A DNA stretch of 64,000 nt from Cognatilysobacter terrigena (GTDB lineage Bacteria; Pseudomonadota; Gammaproteobacteria; Xanthomonadales; Xanthomonadaceae), in the NCBI RefSeq assembly GCF_004361065.1, contig NZ_SELT01000001.1, positions 124,001 through 188,000 on the forward strand, given 5' to 3'. Under the pieces are notes generated by a model. The model saw only the letters and a list, made by a program, of their open reading frames with translations. It was not told the origin of the DNA and made no database searches. Position numbers and translations under genes: made by a program. Shown in pieces: positions 39,672 through 49,601 of the stretch; the stretch's first letter is position 1, and every line of letters starts with the position of its first letter.

Positions 39672-40064
39672 TTACTTCTTCGCTTCGGTCTTGGCTTCGT
39701 CCGCAGCAGCGTCGGCCTTGTTGGCGACGTTCTGCGCGGCATTGGCGGCGTCCTGCGCGGCGTTCGCCGTCGCGTTCGCGGCCGTGGCCGCAGCGTCGTT
39801 CGCAGCGGCGGCGGCGGTGTTGGCGGCGTTGTCGACGGCCTGGCCGGCCTGAGCGGCGGCTTCGCCGGTGGCGGCAGCGGCGGCGTCGGCGCCTTCAGCG
39901 GCGGCGTTGCCGGCGGCGGCGGCGGCGTCAGCAGCCTTGTCGCCCGCGTTCGCGGCGGCAGCGGCGGCCTGGTCGGCTTCGTTCTGCGCGGTCGGGGTGT
40001 CGTTCTTGCAGGCCGACAGCGACAGAGCAGCGGCGACGAGGAGGACGTAGAGCTTGGTGTTCAT
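39672..40064 (-). CDS. Ala-rich lipoprotein, copy A
   Basis: 130 residues. The lipoprotein signal has lipobox LSLSAC (Cys19). The mature part is almost entirely Ala with Asp, Asn, Glu and Lys in short repeating units ([28 protein letters not shown]), predicted to be one long helix or coiled coil. Function unknown; it may be a periplasmic spacer like Lpp-type proteins. A similar lipoprotein is encoded just upstream (40226-40609). The gene has its own terminator. Confidence 0.8.
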   Translation of the reverse strand: MNTKLYVLLVAAALSLSACKNDTPTAQNEADQAAAAAANAGDKAADAAAAAGNAAAEGADAAAAATGEAAAQAGQAVDNAANTAAAAANDAAATAANATANAAQDAANAAQNVANKADAAADEAKTEAKK

Positions 40065-40165
40065 GGAAGTCTCCTAGGAGTTGTCTGAAACGAGATATCA
40101 CTACAGTCAGGCAACGCCAGTGCGCGCATCACTCCGGCTGAGCCGGCTTATCGTTCACTGACAAT

Positions 40166-40198
40166 GGAAAAAGCCGCCGGAGAACCGACGGCTTTTCC
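40166..40198 (-). terminator. Terminator after the second Ala-rich lipoprotein
   Basis: GGAAAAAGCCGCCGG (40166-40180) pairs with CCGACGGCTTTTCC (40185-40198) with one bulge; the minus strand ends in GGCTTTTTCC. It lies 27 bases beyond the stop of the gene at 40226-40609. Confidence 0.8.
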
Positions 40199-40225
40199 AA
40201 ATCTACTACAGCAGCCGTCGAAGAA

Positions 40226-40609
40226 TTACTTCTTCTCGGGAGCAGCCGGGGTCGCAGCCGGGGCGGTGTCCGGCTTGGCAGCCTGGGCAGCGTCCTTGGC
40301 GGCGTCAGCAGCGTCGGCAGCCTTGTCGGCGGCGTCGGCGGCGGCGTCAGCCTGGCCAGCGGTCGGAGCAGCGGCAGCGGCGTCGGCCGAGGTGGCGGCG
40401 GCGTCAGCGGCCGAAGCAGCCGTGTCGGCAGCGGCCTGAGCGGCGCCGGCGGCGTTCGGATCCGTAGCGGCGGTCGCGTCAGCAGCGGCCTGGGCCGTCG
40501 CGGCGTCCTGCTGCGCCTGGGCGGCGGAGTCGGCAGCCTGGTCCTTGTTCGAGCAAGCGGTCAGAGCCAGGCCCAGGGCCAGGGCGATCAGCGCCTTGTT
40601 GATGTTCAT
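40226..40609 (-). CDS. Ala-rich lipoprotein, copy B
   Basis: 127 residues. Lipobox LALTAC (Cys19), then Ala/Asp/Lys/Gln repeats (ADAADKAADAADAAKDAA) and a Pro-rich end (PDTAPAATPAAPEKK). Same design as the neighbour at 39672-40064 but different in sequence outside Ala, so an old duplication. A palindrome and promoter lie 75-95 bases upstream. Function unknown; probably an envelope helix anchored by lipid. Confidence 0.8.
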   Translation of the reverse strand: MNINKALIALALGLALTACSNKDQAADSAAQAQQDAATAQAAADATAATDPNAAGAAQAAADTAASAADAAATSADAAAAAPTAGQADAAADAADKAADAADAAKDAAQAAKPDTAPAATPAAPEKK

Positions 40610-40683
40610 CGGGTCAATTCCTCGTCGTAGGTTTGGCAACGCGCTATTGCGCGCCCTAAACATGATGACAAGCGGCTGCGCCA

Positions 40684-40702
40684 TGTCAAGCGATCGCTTG
40701 AC
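40684..40702 (-). promoter_or_regulatory. Palindromic operator overlapping a -35 box
   Basis: GTCAAGCGATCGCTTGAC (40685-40702) is a perfect 18-base palindrome. Its left end, read on the minus strand, forms TTGACA (40689-40684), an ideal -35 for the lipoprotein gene at 40226-40609. ATCATG lies 17 bases further. It could alternatively act in termination of the thiolase gene just upstream. Confidence 0.55.
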
Positions 40703-40728
40703 GAGCGGCTTATCACGATTCTTTAACT

Positions 40729-41904
40729 TCAAATGATTTCGATTGCAATCGCGGTGGCTTCGCCACCACCGATGCAGAGCGATGCTACACCTCGCGTGCC
40801 ACCGCGCGCGATCAATGCGTGCACGAGCGTTACCACGAGGCGGGCACCGCTCGCGCCGATCGGATGGCCCAGCGCAAGCGCGCCGCCGTTGACGTTGAGC
40901 TTCTCGTGCGGAATGCCGAGGTCCTTCATCGGCGCCATCGCGACGCACGCGAACGCTTCGTTGACTTCGAACAGGTCGACGTCATCGACCGTCCAGCCGG
41001 CCTTTTCCAGCACGCGACGCGTGGCTTCGATCGGCGCGGTGGTGAACCACTCCGGCGCCTGCGCGTGGCCGGCGTGCGCGACGATGCGCGCGATCGGCTT
41101 CGCGCCGAGGCGCTGCGCCGTGTCGGACGACATCAGCACCGCGGCCGCGGCGCCGTCGGAGATCTTGGAGGAGGTCGCCGCGGTGAGCAGGCCTTCCTTG
41201 CCGAACGCCGCGCGCAGCGAAGGAATCTTCGACGCATCGATCTTGCCCGGCTCTTCGTCGGTGTCGACGACGACATCGCCCTTGCGGCCCTTGACCGTGA
41301 CCGGAACGATCTCCGCCTTGAACGTGCCCGACTGCACGGCGTTCTGCGCGCGCTTGACGCTCTCGGCGGCGTAGGCGTCGAGCGTTTCGCGCGTGTACTC
41401 GTACGTCGAGCAGGTCGCGTCGCCGAAAACGCCCATGGCCTTGCCGTCGTACGGGTTGGTGAGTCCGTCGTGCGCCATGTGGTCGAGGAACTCGGCCGAG
41501 CCGTAGCGGATGCCGGTGCGCGAGTTGTTGAGCAGGTGCGGCGCGTTGGTCATCGACTCCATGCCGCCGGCGACGATCACTTCGGCCGAGCCGGCGCGGA
41601 TCATGTCGGTCGCCAGCATCATGGCCTTCATGCCCGAGCCGCAGACCTTGTTGATGGTGATGCAGGCGGCGGACGTCGGAACGCCCGCGCCGATCGCCGC
41701 CTGACGGGCGGGGGCCTGGCCGAGGCCGGCCGGCAGTACGCAGCCCATGATCACTTCCTGCACGGCGTCGCTGGCGATGCCGGCCTGCTCGATCGCGCCC
41801 TGGATGGCGGCGGCGCCGAGCGTCGGCGTCGGGACACCGGTGAACTGGCCGAGGAAGGAACCGATGGCGGTGCGCTTGGCACCGACGATGACGACGTCGC
41901 TCAT
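40729..41904 (-). CDS. Acetyl-CoA C-acetyltransferase (thiolase II)
   Basis: 391 residues. The acyl-enzyme Cys is Cys88 in NKVCGSGMK. The His and base Cys are His347 (LGHPIGASG) and Cys377 (SLCIGGGEA). GGMESMTNAPHLL supports a biosynthetic/AtoB-type thiolase. It interconverts two acetyl-CoA and acetoacetyl-CoA, and here probably consumes acetoacetate from leucine breakdown after CoA activation. It sits between liuA and the lipoprotein genes with about 200 bases before liuA, so it may have its own promoter. Confidence 0.94.
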   Translation of the reverse strand: MSDVVIVGAKRTAIGSFLGQFTGVPTPTLGAAAIQGAIEQAGIASDAVQEVIMGCVLPAGLGQAPARQAAIGAGVPTSAACITINKVCGSGMKAMMLATDMIRAGSAEVIVAGGMESMTNAPHLLNNSRTGIRYGSAEFLDHMAHDGLTNPYDGKAMGVFGDATCSTYEYTRETLDAYAAESVKRAQNAVQSGTFKAEIVPVTVKGRKGDVVVDTDEEPGKIDASKIPSLRAAFGKEGLLTAATSSKISDGAAAAVLMSSDTAQRLGAKPIARIVAHAGHAQAPEWFTTAPIEATRRVLEKAGWTVDDVDLFEVNEAFACVAMAPMKDLGIPHEKLNVNGGALALGHPIGASGARLVVTLVHALIARGGTRGVASLCIGGGEATAIAIEII

Positions 41905-42063
41905 GGCGAACTCCAGAAAGGCAGCCGGCGCGGGGCCGGAACCGTCCGATTATGCGGCGGCGTGTTGCGGTGCGGCAAACGCCCGGGGACCAGACTGTTG
42001 CAGGCGTATTGCGGATGCGGAGCGGGCCAGTCGGGCTGCCGGCGCGTCGGCCTGAAACGCGAA

Positions 42064-42083
42064 CGGGCGGCCGAAGCCGCCCG
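42064..42083 (-). terminator. Terminator after liuA
   Basis: CGGGCGGC (42064-42071) and GCCGCCCG (42076-42083) enclose a loop that reads TTCG on the minus strand (an exceptionally stable tetraloop). TTCGCGTTTC follows. 24 bases after the liuA stop. Confidence 0.75.
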
Positions 42084-42107
42084 CTGCGAGGTGCTGCCTC
42101 GGACGGG

Positions 42108-43265
42108 TCAGCTGTTGCCGGCGAAGAGCTCGCGGCCGATCAACATGCGACGGATCTCGTTGGTGCCGGCGCCGATCGCATAGAGCTTGGCGTCGCGCAG
42201 AAGTCGGCCCGTCGGGTACTCGTTGATGTAGCCGTTGCCGCCGAGCGCCTGGATCGCTTCGAGCGTCACCTGCACGGCGGCTTCCGATGCGTGCAGCAGG
42301 CACGACGCCGCATCGACCCGCGACTTGTGTCCCGCGTCGTAGTCGCGCGCCACCTGGTAGGCGAATGCGCGCGACGACTGCAGCGACGTGTACATGTCGG
42401 CGACCTTACCCTGCATCAAACCGAACGTGCCGATCGCGGCGTCGAACTGCTTGCGCTCGCGCACGTAGGGCAGGGTGATATCGAGCGCGGCCTGCATGAG
42501 GCCGAGCGGGCCGCCGGTGAGCACGAGGCGTTCGGTGTTGAGGCCCGACATCAACACCTTGACGCCGTTGTTCACCTCGCCGAGCACGTTCTCCTGCGGG
42601 ATTTCGCAGTTCTCAAACACGAGCTCGCAGGTGTTGCTGCCGCGCATGCCGAGCTTGTCGAGCTTCTGCGCGGTGCTGAAGCCCTTCATGCCCTTCTCGA
42701 CGATGAAGGCGGTCATGCACTTGCTGCCCGCGTCCTTGCCCGCGGTGCGCATGTAGACGACGAGCACGTCGGCCTCGGGGCCGTTCGTGATCCACATCTT
42801 GTTGCCGTTTGCGGCCCACACGCCGTCGCGCAGTTCCGCGCGGCAGCTCATCGAGCCGACAACGTCGGAACCCGCGCCCGGCTCGCTCATCGCGAGCGCG
42901 CCCTTCCATTCGCCGGTGCAGAGCTTGGGGAGGTACTTCTGGCGCTGCGCTTCGTTGCCGTTCGCGTAAAGGTTGCTGACGCACAGGTTCGAATGCGCGC
43001 CGTACGACAGCCCGACCGAACCGGATGCGCGCGAGATCTCCTCCATCGCGACGAGATGCGCGAGATAGCCCATCTCGCTGCCGCCGTATTCGCCCGGCAC
43101 GGTCATGCCGAGCAGGCCCATCTCGCCGAGCTTCGGCCAGAGGTCCTGCGGGAAGACGTTGTCGTGATCGATCTGCGCGGCGCGCGGGGCGATCTCGGAT
43201 TCGGCGAAGCGGCGAACCGCGTCGCGCAGGGCATCGACCTCCTCACCGAGAGGGAAAGGACGCAT
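42108..43265 (-). CDS. liuA: Isovaleryl-CoA dehydrogenase
   Basis: 385-residue FAD acyl-CoA dehydrogenase converting isovaleryl-CoA to 3-methylcrotonyl-CoA. The match to known IVD is strong around [19 protein letters not shown] and [20 protein letters not shown], the latter with the IVD-type catalytic Glu region. [12 protein letters not shown] and YGAHSNLCV are flavin/substrate motifs. The C-terminal [23 protein letters not shown] is the ACAD signature (key residues GGNGY). It follows leucine dehydrogenase on the same strand across a hairpin. Confidence 0.95.
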   Translation of the reverse strand: MRPFPLGEEVDALRDAVRRFAESEIAPRAAQIDHDNVFPQDLWPKLGEMGLLGMTVPGEYGGSEMGYLAHLVAMEEISRASGSVGLSYGAHSNLCVSNLYANGNEAQRQKYLPKLCTGEWKGALAMSEPGAGSDVVGSMSCRAELRDGVWAANGNKMWITNGPEADVLVVYMRTAGKDAGSKCMTAFIVEKGMKGFSTAQKLDKLGMRGSNTCELVFENCEIPQENVLGEVNNGVKVLMSGLNTERLVLTGGPLGLMQAALDITLPYVRERKQFDAAIGTFGLMQGKVADMYTSLQSSRAFAYQVARDYDAGHKSRVDAASCLLHASEAAVQVTLEAIQALGGNGYINEYPTGRLLRDAKLYAIGAGTNEIRRMLIGRELFAGNS

Positions 43266-43296
43266 GGAAGCTCCGTGTCAGGCTGGCGAAAAGCAC

Positions 43297-43317
43297 GACG
43301 GGGCACGAAGCCCCGTC
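43297..43317 (-). terminator. Hairpin between leucine dehydrogenase and liuA
   Basis: GACGGGGC (43297-43304) and GCCCCGTC (43310-43317), 8-bp stem with 5-base loop, 20 bases after the dehydrogenase stop and 31 bases before the liuA start. The minus strand continues GTGCTTTTCG, a modest T-tract. Confidence 0.7.
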
Positions 43318-43336
43318 ATGTCGAACGAACTGCGGA

Positions 43337-44440
43337 TCAGTGACCGCCGCGGATGCGCCCGTGGAAGCGCGGCGCGGTACGGCCCATCGGCAGCTTGAGC
43401 TTGCCGATCGCGGCGATGCGCTCTTCGGCGAGGCGGTCGGCGGCCTTGTAGGTCGGGATGCCGTCGCGGTCGGAGATTTCGTAGATGCGCGAGAGGTTGT
43501 GGTAGATCGTGCGCATCATGCGCATCGCGCGCTCGCGGTTGTAGCCGTCGATCTCGAGCGACACGTTCATGACGCCGCCCGCATTCACCGCGTAGTCCGG
43601 CGCGTAGAGAATGCCGCGCTTCTGCACTTCGTCGCCGATCGCATTGTTCGCGAGCTGGTTGTTCGCGGCGCCGCAGATGATCTTGGCCTTCAGGCGCGGC
43701 AGCGTCTGCTCGTTGACCGTGCCGCCGAGGGCGCAGGGCGAGTAGACGTCGGCGTCGACGTCGTAGATCGCGTCCGGCGACACCGCTTCCGCGCCGTACT
43801 CTTCGACCGCGTGCGCGATCAGGCTCTTGTTGATGTCGGTGACGACCACCTTCGCGCCGCGCTCGCGCAGCAGCTTCACGAACTCCATGCCGACGTGGCC
43901 GAGGCCCTGCACCGCGTACGAGTAGTTACCGACTTCCTCGTTGCCGTACTTGCGGTTGAGCGTGGCCATCAGGCCCTGCAGCGTGCCGTAGGCGGTGAAC
44001 GGCGACGGGTCGCCCGAACCGCCGTGCACCTGGTGCACGCCGGTGACGTATTCGGTTTCGCGATAGACGTATTCCATGTCGTTGACGTCGATACCGACGT
44101 CTTCGGCCGTGATGTAGCGGCCGCCCAGCGAATCGACGAACTTGCCGAACGCGCGGAAGAGGGCTTCGGACTTGTCGGTCGACGGGTCGCCGATGATCAC
44201 CGCCTTGCCGCCGCCGATGTTCAGGCCGGCCACCGCGTTCTTGTACGTCATGCCGCGCGACAGGCGCAGCACGTCGTTGAGCGCGGCCTGCTCGTTCTCG
44301 TACGGCCACATGCGCAGGCCGCCGAGGGCGGGGCCGAGCACGGTGTTGTGGATCGCGATGATGGCCTTGAGGCCCGCGTCCTTGTTGTGGCAGAAGACAA
44401 CCTGCTCGTGGCCGGTCGTGTCGAGGGTTTCGAAGATCAT
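43337..44440 (-). CDS. Leucine/valine dehydrogenase (Glu/Leu/Phe/Val family)
   Basis: 367 residues. The catalytic and substrate-binding domain (about 1-150) has GPALGGLRMWPY and MTYKNAVAGLNIGGGKAVI with the catalytic Lys. A Rossmann domain follows with GLGHVGMEF and VVTDIN (acidic residue fits NAD). CGAANNQL closes the active site. It deaminates leucine and other branched-chain amino acids to ketoacids. Shorter than glutamate dehydrogenases and typical of leucine dehydrogenase. It is the entry step for the liu pathway encoded downstream and could supply precursors for iso-branched fatty acids, which is inference. Confidence 0.93.
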   Translation of the reverse strand: MIFETLDTTGHEQVVFCHNKDAGLKAIIAIHNTVLGPALGGLRMWPYENEQAALNDVLRLSRGMTYKNAVAGLNIGGGKAVIIGDPSTDKSEALFRAFGKFVDSLGGRYITAEDVGIDVNDMEYVYRETEYVTGVHQVHGGSGDPSPFTAYGTLQGLMATLNRKYGNEEVGNYSYAVQGLGHVGMEFVKLLRERGAKVVVTDINKSLIAHAVEEYGAEAVSPDAIYDVDADVYSPCALGGTVNEQTLPRLKAKIICGAANNQLANNAIGDEVQKRGILYAPDYAVNAGGVMNVSLEIDGYNRERAMRMMRTIYHNLSRIYEISDRDGIPTYKAADRLAEERIAAIGKLKLPMGRTAPRFHGRIRGGH

Positions 44441-44664
44441 CTCGGGCTCCGCGCCGGCACCGACGAAACGCGCTCCGCGCTTTCCGGCCGACTGGGTTGG
44501 TTAAGTCGTTGATACGGCAAGGGGTGCTGCGACATGCCCGGCGCAAACGGCCCGAGACAGAAGCGGGATTTTAGCCCACTCCTGCGGCGCGAGCCTGTGT
44601 GCCCGGAGTGACGGAACCGTCCGCGCCACCCTTCGCAGGCGTACGGCCGCTTGGTGCGGTGGCG

Positions 44665-45933
44665 TCAGAACGCGCGGTAGGCGCGTTCGCGCAGCCACAG
44701 CGTGGCGAGCCATTTCTCGCCACGCTCCACGGGCAGGCCCGCATGCAGCGAATCCGGCTGGGGGCGACCGTCGGCATCGAGGTTGTCGAACACCACCGCG
44801 CGTCCCGCCTGCGGTTCGACGCGCACCTCGCGCGCGGGGAAATCCGTCGCGCCGCCTTCGGCCGGCGTATTGAGGTACGCGCAGATGGTGCGTCGACGAT
44901 TGCCGGCCTGCGGTCCGTCGCGTTCGATCGCGTCGGGCGGCAGGTAGTCGCGATGCCGGCGGTATTCCTGGCCCGGTTCGTAGCGCAGCACGATGAGCTG
45001 CTCGGCGTCGACGAGCTCCGAACCGGCGGCGGCCGCCATGCGCAACTGCACGAGGCGCAGCGCGAAGTCTTCCATCAGCGGATCGAACGACGCATCGCTG
45101 CTCGTGCGCAGCGACTCGCGGCCGACGTCGCGTCCATCCGGCGAATGCACCTGCGACGGGCGCAGCATCGGCTGCGCGCTGGCGACGAGCAGTCGGCATT
45201 CGTCGACCGACAACAGGCCATCGAACTGCGCGATGTCCGGATCGGTGGCGAGCATCGTCGGCGCGGGTGGATCCAGCACTTCCTCGAGCGCCAGCGTCGA
45301 CGGCGGCACCAGATGTTTTGGCGCGGCCGGCACCGCGATGATCTCGAGCAGATCGGGGAAACCGCTCTCGCGTAGGCGTGCCTTGAGTTGCGACGCCGCC
45401 TCCGGATTCGCGGTCACGCCTTCGCCGCGACGCAGGCGTTCGGCGAGCAGCTGGGCCGCGACGGCATCGCCGCGACCGGCGGCGTGGTCGAGCAGCTGCA
45501 CCGCGAGCGCCTGGTCCTGCAGGTTCGGCTTGCGGCCGAAATGGATCGCCGCGGCACGCAACGCGGGTGGGTGACCGGCCTGCACGGCGGCGAGCAGGCG
45601 CGCGGCGACCTTTTCGTCGCGGGGCAGCGCCTTGTTCCCGAGCCCGATCAGCGCGAGGAAGTAGCCCGCGACCGGCTGGCCCGTCGCTTCGGCACGTTCA
45701 AACGCCTGCACCGCGCCCGGCAGGTCGGTGTCGGTGCCGACCCCGTACATCCGCATGCGCCCCAGCTCGATCAGCGAGCCGACATGGCCGGCGTCCGCGG
45801 CTGTCGCGTGGACGGCGTGCGCCTCCTCCATCTGCAGGTCCGCGACCAGTGCGGCGGCGAGTCGATGCAGGTCGTCGGGCGCGCCGCCGGCGGCCTTCGC
45901 GCGCAGGGCGCCGATGTCGTGTGAATCCGTCAT
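44665..45933 (-). CDS. Sel1-repeat prolyl-4-hydroxylase-like Fe(II)/2-oxoglutarate dioxygenase
   Basis: 422 residues. N-terminal Sel1/TPR-like helical repeats (about 15-190, e.g. LIELGRMRMYGVGTDTDLPGAVQAFERA) precede a prolyl-4-hydroxylase domain (about 225-420). The dioxygenase site is complete: RHRDY (His327, Asp329), SLHAG (His397) and GEKWLATLW (Lys407 for 2-oxoglutarate). It probably hydroxylates a peptide or protein bound by the repeats; substrate unknown. No signal peptide, so cytoplasmic. Divergently transcribed from icmF with 94 bases between. Confidence 0.88.
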   Translation of the reverse strand: MTDSHDIGALRAKAAGGAPDDLHRLAAALVADLQMEEAHAVHATAADAGHVGSLIELGRMRMYGVGTDTDLPGAVQAFERAEATGQPVAGYFLALIGLGNKALPRDEKVAARLLAAVQAGHPPALRAAAIHFGRKPNLQDQALAVQLLDHAAGRGDAVAAQLLAERLRRGEGVTANPEAASQLKARLRESGFPDLLEIIAVPAAPKHLVPPSTLALEEVLDPPAPTMLATDPDIAQFDGLLSVDECRLLVASAQPMLRPSQVHSPDGRDVGRESLRTSSDASFDPLMEDFALRLVQLRMAAAAGSELVDAEQLIVLRYEPGQEYRRHRDYLPPDAIERDGPQAGNRRRTICAYLNTPAEGGATDFPAREVRVEPQAGRAVVFDNLDADGRPQPDSLHAGLPVERGEKWLATLWLRERAYRAF

Positions 45934-46027
45934 GGCGCGCAGGGTACCCGACCCTACGCCGTCTTAAGGTCGCGTACGGACGCCTTGTTACAATCGGCCC
46001 ATCCTTAGAAATAGATGTGCGACCGCC

Positions 46028-49000
46028 ATGAGTTCGCCTGCCGACCGCCTGCCCGAAACCACCGCCACCGCCACGGAGACCGCGACGCCGCTGCGTTTCG
46101 TCACCGCCGCGAGCCTGTTCGACGGGCACGACGCCGCCATCAACATCATGCGCCGCCTGATCCAGGGGCAGGGCGCCGAAGTCATCCACCTCGGCCACAA
46201 CCGCTCGGTCGAGGACGTCGTCCGCGCTGCGCTGCAGGAAGACGCCGACGCGATCGCGCTGTCGTCCTACCAGGGCGGCCACGTCGAGTACTTCAAGTAC
46301 ATGGTCGACATGCTGCGCGAGCGCGGCGCCGGCCACATCCGCGTGTTCGGCGGCGGCGGCGGCACGATCACGCCGGAGGAGATCCGCGAGCTGCAGGCCT
46401 ACGGCGTGGAGCGCATCTACCACCCGAACGACGGCATGCACATGGGCCTGGTCGCGATGATCGAGGACGTGATTCGTCGCGCCGCGGCCGCGCGCCTGGA
46501 CAGCCAGCCCGACACCACGCACCCGGCGATGACCGACGAGATCGCGCTCGGCCGCATGCTCAGCGCGATCGAAGAAGGCGCGTTCGACGAGGCGCAGCTC
46601 GCGCACCTGCGCAAGCAGTGGCAGCTCGCCGGCAGCAAGACGCCCGTCGTCGGCATCACCGGTACGGGCGGCGCAGGCAAGTCGTCGGTCACCGACGAAC
46701 TGCTCAACCGCTTCCTCGCGCATTTCCCCGACATGCACATCGCGGTGATCTCGGTCGACCCGACCCGTCGCCGCACCGGCGGCGCGCTGCTGGGCGATCG
46801 CATCCGCATGAATGCACTGCGCAGCAACCGCGTCTACATGCGTTCGATGGCGACGCGCCGTCAGCACGCGGCGACGAATGTCGTGCTTCGCGACTGCATC
46901 GGCTTCCTCAAGGCGACGGGCTACGACCTCGTCATCGTCGAAACCGCTGGCATCGGCCAGAGTGATTCGGAGATCGTCGACCTCGTCGATTTCCCGATGT
47001 ACGTGATGACGTCCGACTTCGGCGCGCCGAGCCAGCTCGAGAAGATCGACATGCTCGACTACGCCGAGCTCGTCGTGCTCAACAAGTTCGACAAGCGCGG
47101 CGCGGAAGATGCGCTGCGCGACGTGCGCAAGCAGTGGAAGCGCAACCGCGTCGCGTTCCAGATGGCGGACGAGGACGTGCCGGTCTATCCGACCATCGCC
47201 TCACAGTTCAACGACCCCGGCATCAGCTGGATGTTCGCCAACTTCTGCCGCCTGCTGCGCGAGAAGCTGCAGCTGCCGGCGGACAAGTGGACGCCCGAGA
47301 TCGACACGAGCCTGCGCGAACCGCGCGCCACGGTGCTGATCCCCGGCAGCCGCGTGCGCTACCTCGCGGAGATCGCCGAGCAGGGGCGCGGCATCAATCG
47401 CCAGATCGAGACGCAGGCGGAAATTGCCGACCGCGCGCAGTCGCTGTGGCACGCGTTGAAGGAACTCGGCGACGCCAAGCTGCCGAAGGCGCTCGACCTG
47501 TACGACAGCGCCGACCTGCTCGGCACCACCGTGCAGCCCGCCGCATCGAACGTGCCGGACAGCCCGTCGCCGGTCGTCACCGTGCCGGCCGACACCACCG
47601 TCGACCGTTCGCTGCTCACGCTGCGCCAGCGCTACAACGATGCCGTGCAGTCGCTCACGTCCGAAGCGCTGAAGCTGCTGCGCGAGTGGCCGGCGCGTTT
47701 GAAGTCGATCACCGACGACATCACCGAATACAAGGTTCGCGACAAGGTCATCCGCGTCGAGAACTACCGCGAGTCGCTGTCGCACCAGAAGATCCCGAAG
47801 ATCGCCGCGCCCACCTACCAGGGCTGGGGCGAGCTGCTCACGTTCCTGCAGAAGGAAAACCTGCCGGGCGAGTACCCGTACACCGGCGGCGTGTATCCGT
47901 ACCGCCGCACGGGCGAGGATCCCATCCGCATGTTCGCGGGCGAGGGCACGCCGGAGCGCACCAATCGCCGCTTCCATTACCTCAGCGTCGGGCAACCTGC
48001 GGCGCGCCTGTCGACCGCGTTCGACAGCGTCACGCTGTACGGCGAAGACCCGGCGCCGCGTCCGGACATCTACGGCAAGATCGGCAACTCGGGCGTCAAC
48101 ATCCCCACGCTCGACGACATGAAGAAGCTGTACTCCGGCTTCGACCTGTGCGCACCGAGCACGTCGGTGTCGATGACGATCAACGGCCCCGCGCCGATGA
48201 TCCTCGCGATGTTCATGAACACCGCGATCGACCAGCAGGTGGAGAAGTACCTGCGCGAGGACGACGCCCGCTGGCTCGCCGCGCGCGAGAAGATCGACGG
48301 GATGTTCGAGGGCCGCGAGCGCCCGACCTACGCCGGCCCGCTGCCGGAAGGCAACGACGGCCTCGGCCTTGGCCTGCTGGGCGTCACCGGCGATGAAGTC
48401 GTCGAGCCCGAAGTTTACGAGCGCATCAAGGCGCACACGCTGCAGACCGTGCGCGGCACCGTGCAGGCCGACATCCTCAAGGAAGATCAGGCGCAGAACA
48501 CCTGCATCTTCAGCACCGAGTTCGCCCTGCGCATGATGGGCGACATCCAGCAGTACTTCGTCGACCGCAAGGTCCGCAACTTCTACTCGGTGTCGATCAG
48601 CGGGTATCACATCGCCGAAGCCGGCGCGAACCCGATCAGCCAGCTGGCCATTACGCTGAGCAACGGCTTCACCATCGTCGAGTACTACCTCGCGCGCGGG
48701 ATGAACATCGACGACTTCGCGCCGAACCTGTCGTTCTTCTTCTCAAACGGCATGGACCCGGAGTACACGGTCATCGGCCGCGTCGCCCGCCGCATCTGGG
48801 CGCGCGCCATGCGCGAGCGCTACGGCGCCTCGCCGCGCAGCCAGATGATGAAGTACCACATTCAGACCAGCGGCCGGTCCCTGCACGCGCAGGAGATCCA
48901 GTTCAACGACATCCGCACCACGCTGCAGGCGCTGTACGCGCTGTTCGACAACTGCAACAGCCTGCACACCAACGCCTACGACGAAGCCATCACCACGCCG

Positions 49001-49555
49001 ACGGAAGAAAGCGTGCGCCGCGCCGTCGCGATCCAGATGATCATCAACAAGGAGCTGGGGCTGAACTTCAACGAGAACCCCTGGCAGGGCAGCTTCATCG
49101 TCGACAAGCTCACCGACATCGTCGAGGAAGCCGTCTACAAGGAGTTCGAGGCCATCAGCGAGCGCGGCGGCGTGCTGGGCGCCATGGACACCATGTACCA
49201 GCGCGGCAAGATCCAGGAAGAGTCGCTGTACTACGAGCACAAGAAGCACGACGGCTCGCTGCCGCTGGTGGGCGTCAACACCTTCCTCGGCAAGGACGGC
49301 CATTCCGACGTCGCCACCGAGATCGAACTGATCCGCTCGACCGAAGAAGAGAAGGGCCAGCAGATCAGCAACGTCGCCGGCTACCAGGGCAACCGCAACG
49401 CGCGGGCAGGGGATGGCCTACGCTTCCTGCAGAAGACCGCCCGCGAACGCCGCAACGTGTTCGAGGCGCTGATGGAGGCGGTAAAGACGCATTCGCTGGG
49501 GCAGATCAGCCATGCGGTGTATGAGGTGGGTGGGGAGTACAGGCGAAATATGTAA
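46028..49555 (+). CDS. icmF: Fused isobutyryl-CoA mutase (IcmF)
   Basis: 1175 residues in the IcmF order. A cobalamin-binding domain (about 20-160) has DGHDAA, where the His ligates cobalt, then [11 protein letters not shown] MeaI-type G3E GTPase chaperone (about 205-440) has P-loop GTGGAGKSS (212-220), ETAGIGQSD and NKFDKRG. The C-terminal mutase TIM barrel (about 540-1175) has [20 protein letters not shown] and [16 protein letters not shown]. It rearranges isobutyryl-CoA and butyryl-CoA (or pivalyl/isovaleryl relatives); the GTPase repairs the B12 enzyme. The exact substrate is not decidable here. TACAAT at 45989-45994 is a likely -10. It complements the branched-chain acyl-CoA genes on the other strand. 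Confidence 0.95.
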   Translation: MSSPADRLPETTATATETATPLRFVTAASLFDGHDAAINIMRRLIQGQGAEVIHLGHNRSVEDVVRAALQEDADAIALSSYQGGHVEYFKYMVDMLRERGAGHIRVFGGGGGTITPEEIRELQAYGVERIYHPNDGMHMGLVAMIEDVIRRAAAARLDSQPDTTHPAMTDEIALGRMLSAIEEGAFDEAQLAHLRKQWQLAGSKTPVVGITGTGGAGKSSVTDELLNRFLAHFPDMHIAVISVDPTRRRTGGALLGDRIRMNALRSNRVYMRSMATRRQHAATNVVLRDCIGFLKATGYDLVIVETAGIGQSDSEIVDLVDFPMYVMTSDFGAPSQLEKIDMLDYAELVVLNKFDKRGAEDALRDVRKQWKRNRVAFQMADEDVPVYPTIASQFNDPGISWMFANFCRLLREKLQLPADKWTPEIDTSLREPRATVLIPGSRVRYLAEIAEQGRGINRQIETQAEIADRAQSLWHALKELGDAKLPKALDLYDSADLLGTTVQPAASNVPDSPSPVVTVPADTTVDRSLLTLRQRYNDAVQSLTSEALKLLREWPARLKSITDDITEYKVRDKVIRVENYRESLSHQKIPKIAAPTYQGWGELLTFLQKENLPGEYPYTGGVYPYRRTGEDPIRMFAGEGTPERTNRRFHYLSVGQPAARLSTAFDSVTLYGEDPAPRPDIYGKIGNSGVNIPTLDDMKKLYSGFDLCAPSTSVSMTINGPAPMILAMFMNTAIDQQVEKYLREDDARWLAAREKIDGMFEGRERPTYAGPLPEGNDGLGLGLLGVTGDEVVEPEVYERIKAHTLQTVRGTVQADILKEDQAQNTCIFSTEFALRMMGDIQQYFVDRKVRNFYSVSISGYHIAEAGANPISQLAITLSNGFTIVEYYLARGMNIDDFAPNLSFFFSNGMDPEYTVIGRVARRIWARAMRERYGASPRSQMMKYHIQTSGRSLHAQEIQFNDIRTTLQALYALFDNCNSLHTNAYDEAITTPTEESVRRAVAIQMIINKELGLNFNENPWQGSFIVDKLTDIVEEAVYKEFEAISERGGVLGAMDTMYQRGKIQEESLYYEHKKHDGSLPLVGVNTFLGKDGHSDVATEIELIRSTEEEKGQQISNVAGYQGNRNARAGDGLRFLQKTARERRNVFEALMEAVKTHSLGQISHAVYEVGGEYRRNM

Positions 49556-49601
49556 CCGAGCGCCGCCCCAACTGCGCCGTAGGTCGTCCGCGGATCGGGA
49601 A

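Noticed and set aside
39672-40609. Repetitive GCGGC-rich DNA that might suggest a CRISPR or tandem-repeat array
   Set aside because: The periodicity is codon-level (Ala tracts) inside two lipoprotein genes. There are no equal-length repeats with unique spacers.
47201-48610. 469-codon minus-strand frame inside icmF
   Set aside because: Antisense of conserved mutase sequence with no motif of its own.
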